Shown in pieces: positions 62,852 to 64,000 of a stretch of 64,000 nt of DNA; position 1 is the stretch's first letter, and the number at the start of each line of letters is the position of its first letter. A program made the position numbers and the translations under genes. The DNA is from Sinomicrobium weinanense (GTDB lineage Bacteria > Bacteroidota > Bacteroidia > Flavobacteriales > Flavobacteriaceae), in contig NZ_JAHKRR010000014.1 of assembly GCF_018863395.1 (NCBI RefSeq), positions 1 through 64,000 of the forward strand, written 5' to 3'. A model generated the notes under the pieces. It did no database searches. It saw only the letters and a list, made by a program, of their open reading frames with translations, and was not told the DNA's origin.

Positions 62852-64000
62852 ATGAAGCGATTGATTATAAATATATGTGTGCTCAGTTGTGCACTACTAT
62901 GGAGTGCCTGCGACAAAATATCGGGTTGGTCAGACGATCAGGAACCTCCGAAGGATTTAACTGGATTTGTTGTAGACAGTACGTTTACTAACCCGATTTT
63001 GCCCGGCGGCCCGGACCCTTGGGTGACACAGAAAAACGGAACCTATTACTACACCTATACCCAGGGGAGCAGGCTGGTGGTCCTAGAAACTGAAAATTTA
63101 TCGGAGCTTGCTTCGGCACGCAGACACGAGGTCTGGGCTCCCCCTTCCGGGACACCCTATTCCAAAAACCTGTGGGCACCCGAACTCCATGAGATCGATG
63201 ATAAGTGGTATTTCTATTTTGCAGCCGATGACGGACAGAATGCCAACCACAGGATGTACGTACTGAAAAACCCTTCTTCCAATCCACTGGAGGGGAACTG
63301 GGAGATGAAAGGGAAGGTAGCTGACGCATCGGACCAATGGGCTATTGACGGTACCGTATTTAAGCACAACGGGCAACTGTACATGTTATGGTCCGGAGGC
63401 AATGCGGGAGCACCGCCACAGAAGATCTACGTAGCCAAAATGAGTAACCCCTGGACCATTTCTGGTGAAAAAGTGATGATATCTTCACCCACCTATGACT
63501 GGGAAAAGAACGGGAACCCGATAAACGAAGGTCCGCAGGTACTTATAAATCCTGAAGGACGTGTGTTCGTGGTATATTCAGGTAGCGGTTTTTGGGTGGA
63601 TACTTATTGCCTGGGACTGCTTACACTCCGGGAAAACGGCGACCCTATGAACCCGGCAGACTGGACCAAGACTCCCGAGCCCGTATTATCCATGAAAGCG
63701 GAGAGTAATGCCTATGGTCCGGGACATAACGGTTTCTTTACATCCCCGGACGGTACGGAGGACTGGATTATTTACCATGCGCGGACCCAAGCCGGTGGGG
63801 GAGGCAGGAATCCCCGTATTCAGCGTTTTACCTGGAATGCCGACGGAACACCTCATTTCGGCGAACCGCTACCCACCGGGACACCGTTAAAAAGACCATC
63901 GGGCGAGGTCCTGCGGTACAGGCACCGTAAAGATACCTGGTCGATTGCAGGATTTAGTTCTGAAGAAGAGAACAACAGCCGATTGGCCATTCGCCTTATT
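62852..64000 (+). CDS. GH43-family glycosidase, lipoprotein, runs past the window end
   Basis: 383 codons are visible without a stop. The ATG at 62852 opens a lipoprotein signal (LSCALLWSACDK, Cys about 20). GH43 motifs: catalytic base Asp in PGGPDPWVTQKNGTYYY (about 55), the second Asp in AIDGTVF (about 166) and the acid Glu in NEGPQVL (about 228). After the propeller (about 350) the frame continues, suggesting an additional C-terminal domain. Likely an arabinanase, arabinofuranosidase or galactan-acting enzyme; the exact activity is open. It follows GH105 by 28 bp in PUL2. Confidence 0.87.
   Translation, partial: MKRLIINICVLSCALLWSACDKISGWSDDQEPPKDLTGFVVDSTFTNPILPGGPDPWVTQKNGTYYYTYTQGSRLVVLETENLSELASARRHEVWAPPSGTPYSKNLWAPELHEIDDKWYFYFAADDGQNANHRMYVLKNPSSNPLEGNWEMKGKVADASDQWAIDGTVFKHNGQLYMLWSGGNAGAPPQKIYVAKMSNPWTISGEKVMISSPTYDWEKNGNPINEGPQVLINPEGRVFVVYSGSGFWVDTYCLGLLTLRENGDPMNPADWTKTPEPVLSMKAESNAYGPGHNGFFTSPDGTEDWIIYHARTQAGGGGRNPRIQRFTWNADGTPHFGEPLPTGTPLKRPSGEVLRYRHRKDTWSIAGFSSEEENNSRLAIRLI

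Overview
The window comes from a Bacteroidota chromosome, most likely a Flavobacteriia member. The support is two SusC/SusD-type polysaccharide utilisation loci (PULs), a FecR/ECF-sigma pair, Bacteroidota lipoprotein signals, and promoter candidates of the TAnnTTTG type. No rRNA, tRNA or CRISPR array was seen. All functional calls come from reading motifs and architecture by eye; no database search was run.

Layout. (1) 1-15.1 kb is an accessory, defence-rich region. It holds the end of an IS3-family element that truncates an ABC-three-component (ABC-3C) conflict operon (123-2990, minus strand), a 1982-residue DUF4011/helicase/Vsr-type nuclease protein of Hhe type (3576-9524), small orphan genes preceded by copies of one repeat, and a GC-rich fragment of a conjugative or phage-like element (DUF932 protein and a partner). 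(2) 15.1-16.4 kb: a cysteine-hydrolase lipoprotein with a Crp/Fnr regulator. (3) 17.2-25.6 kb: a PAS/sigma-54 activator divergent from a five-gene catabolic operon (isochorismatase-like hydrolase, pirin, YtcJ-like amidohydrolase, LLM flavin oxidoreductase, alginate_exp-type porin), with a GG-N10-GC sigma-54 promoter candidate in between. (4) 25.8-32.0 kb: a Crp/Fnr-SDR module, then a stress-type cluster (SnoaL-like, YceI, GNAT, YjdI-like Fe-S protein, CPA2 antiporter, glutaredoxin-like protein) and an esterase. (5) 32.3-48.9 kb: PUL1 (ECF sigma, FecR, SusC with STN domain, SusD, GH92, SGNH hydrolase, CE1-like esterase, sialate O-acetylesterase, GH130-like protein, ricin-lectin protein), probably for an acylated mannose-rich glycan. 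(6) 49.0-54.6 kb: redox/electrophile-type genes with their regulators (two HxlR, NmrA-like, DoxX, SDR, AraC, and a second Crp/Fnr-SDR module). (7) 55.2-64.0 kb: PUL2 (GH43, SusC, SusD, GH105, and a GH43 that runs off the window), pointing to pectin/rhamnogalacturonan-arabinan.

The most distinctive signals are: the IS insertion whose terminal bases supply the stop codon of the ABC-3C ATPase; a repeat found in the same orientation upstream of three unrelated accessory genes; three copies of a TTTACC-N4-GGTAAA operator, each 20-21 bp before a -7-like box, at two paralogous Crp/Fnr-SDR modules; the sigma-54 catabolic operon; and a CPA2 antiporter without a regulatory domain whose gene overlaps that of a CPxS glutaredoxin-like protein.
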